From: Clostridia bacterium
GTDB lineage: Bacteria; Bacillota_A; Clostridia; Oscillospirales; CAG-272
DNA: 5,499 nt
Assembly: GCA_017472105.1 (NCBI GenBank)
Contig: JAFUQY010000128.1
Span: 1-5,499 of the forward strand
Direction: 5' to 3'
Position numbers and translations under genes: made by a program. Positions 5,377-5,499 of the stretch are shown piece after piece. The notes beneath the pieces are model-generated. The model saw nothing but the letters and a program-made list of their open reading frames with translations, was not told where the DNA came from and searched no databases. The stretch's first letter is position 1. Each line of letters opens with the position of its first letter.

Positions 5377-5499
5377 TATGCCAACGAAAAAATCACGCAA
5401 AATTCCGTTCCGCGGGGCGGGTTGTGCGCTTGTGACGCCTTTTACGTCGGGTGCAATCGATTCGGACGCCCTCGCGCGGATGATCGAATTCCAGATCGG
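5377..5499 (+). CDS. dapA: Dihydrodipicolinate synthase DapA, N-terminal fragment with apparent frameshift
   Basis: DapA (4-hydroxy-tetrahydrodipicolinate synthase) condenses pyruvate with aspartate semialdehyde in the lysine and diaminopimelate pathway. Only the N-terminus is in the window. Read from 5402, the sequence gives FRGAGCALVTPF, then an acidic turn and LARMIEFQI, the typical start of the family's TIM barrel. The catalytic Thr-Thr, Tyr and Lys positions lie beyond the window. The ATG at 5377 has a good ribosome binding site, but reading from it enters a different frame and gives a non-DapA sequence; no stop is met before the window ends. The DapA frame has no ATG, GTG or TTG between 5321 and 5402. 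An extra base in one of two A-runs, 5386-5391 (six A) or 5398-5402 (five A), would explain this. It may be a sequencing error, a real disruption or a slippage site. The family assignment is confident; integrity is not. Confidence 0.82.

Overview
The window looks like the chromosome of a Gram-positive, anaerobic-type Bacillota, most likely a gut or rumen Clostridia of the Oscillospirales or a related group. The reasons are a lipoprotein solute-binding protein of a kind common in those genomes, consensus sigma-A promoters, GGAG-type ribosome binding sites, moderately high GC in genes, and intergenic regions crowded with palindromic repeats. The taxonomic call is inference.

Layout from left to right. 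Positions 1-200 are four copies of a 50-bp tandem repeat, with a decayed fifth copy to about 240. A perfect-consensus promoter (279-307) then drives a single-gene unit for an ABC-type extracellular solute-binding lipoprotein (369-1889, +). This ends in stacked 3' hairpins and a strong, probably bidirectional terminator (2007-2049). Next is a 281-bp imperfect palindrome (E1, 2061-2341). Then come two tRNA-modification genes on the minus strand: miaA (2359-3306, A37 dimethylallylation) and queA (3821-4924, queuosine at position 34). They are separated by a second, 375-bp imperfect palindrome (E2, 3409-3783). Right of queA is a 452-bp spacer with a third palindromic element (E3, about 5044-5250). 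E3 lies between two promoter-like sequences that face each other. The window ends in the first ~41 codons of a + strand gene with a clear dihydrodipicolinate synthase (DapA) N-terminus, but its only good ATG is one base out of frame with the DapA reading.

The genes are housekeeping or transport functions and do not form one pathway. MiaA and QueA both act on the tRNA anticodon loop and were plausibly neighbours in one unit before E2. The unusual content is intergenic: each of the three complete intergenic gaps holds a different large palindrome. E1 and E2 keep base pairing in register along arms of more than 100 bp and have loops of about 30 nt. No CRISPR array, tRNA, rRNA, transposase, phage gene or defence gene is visible.
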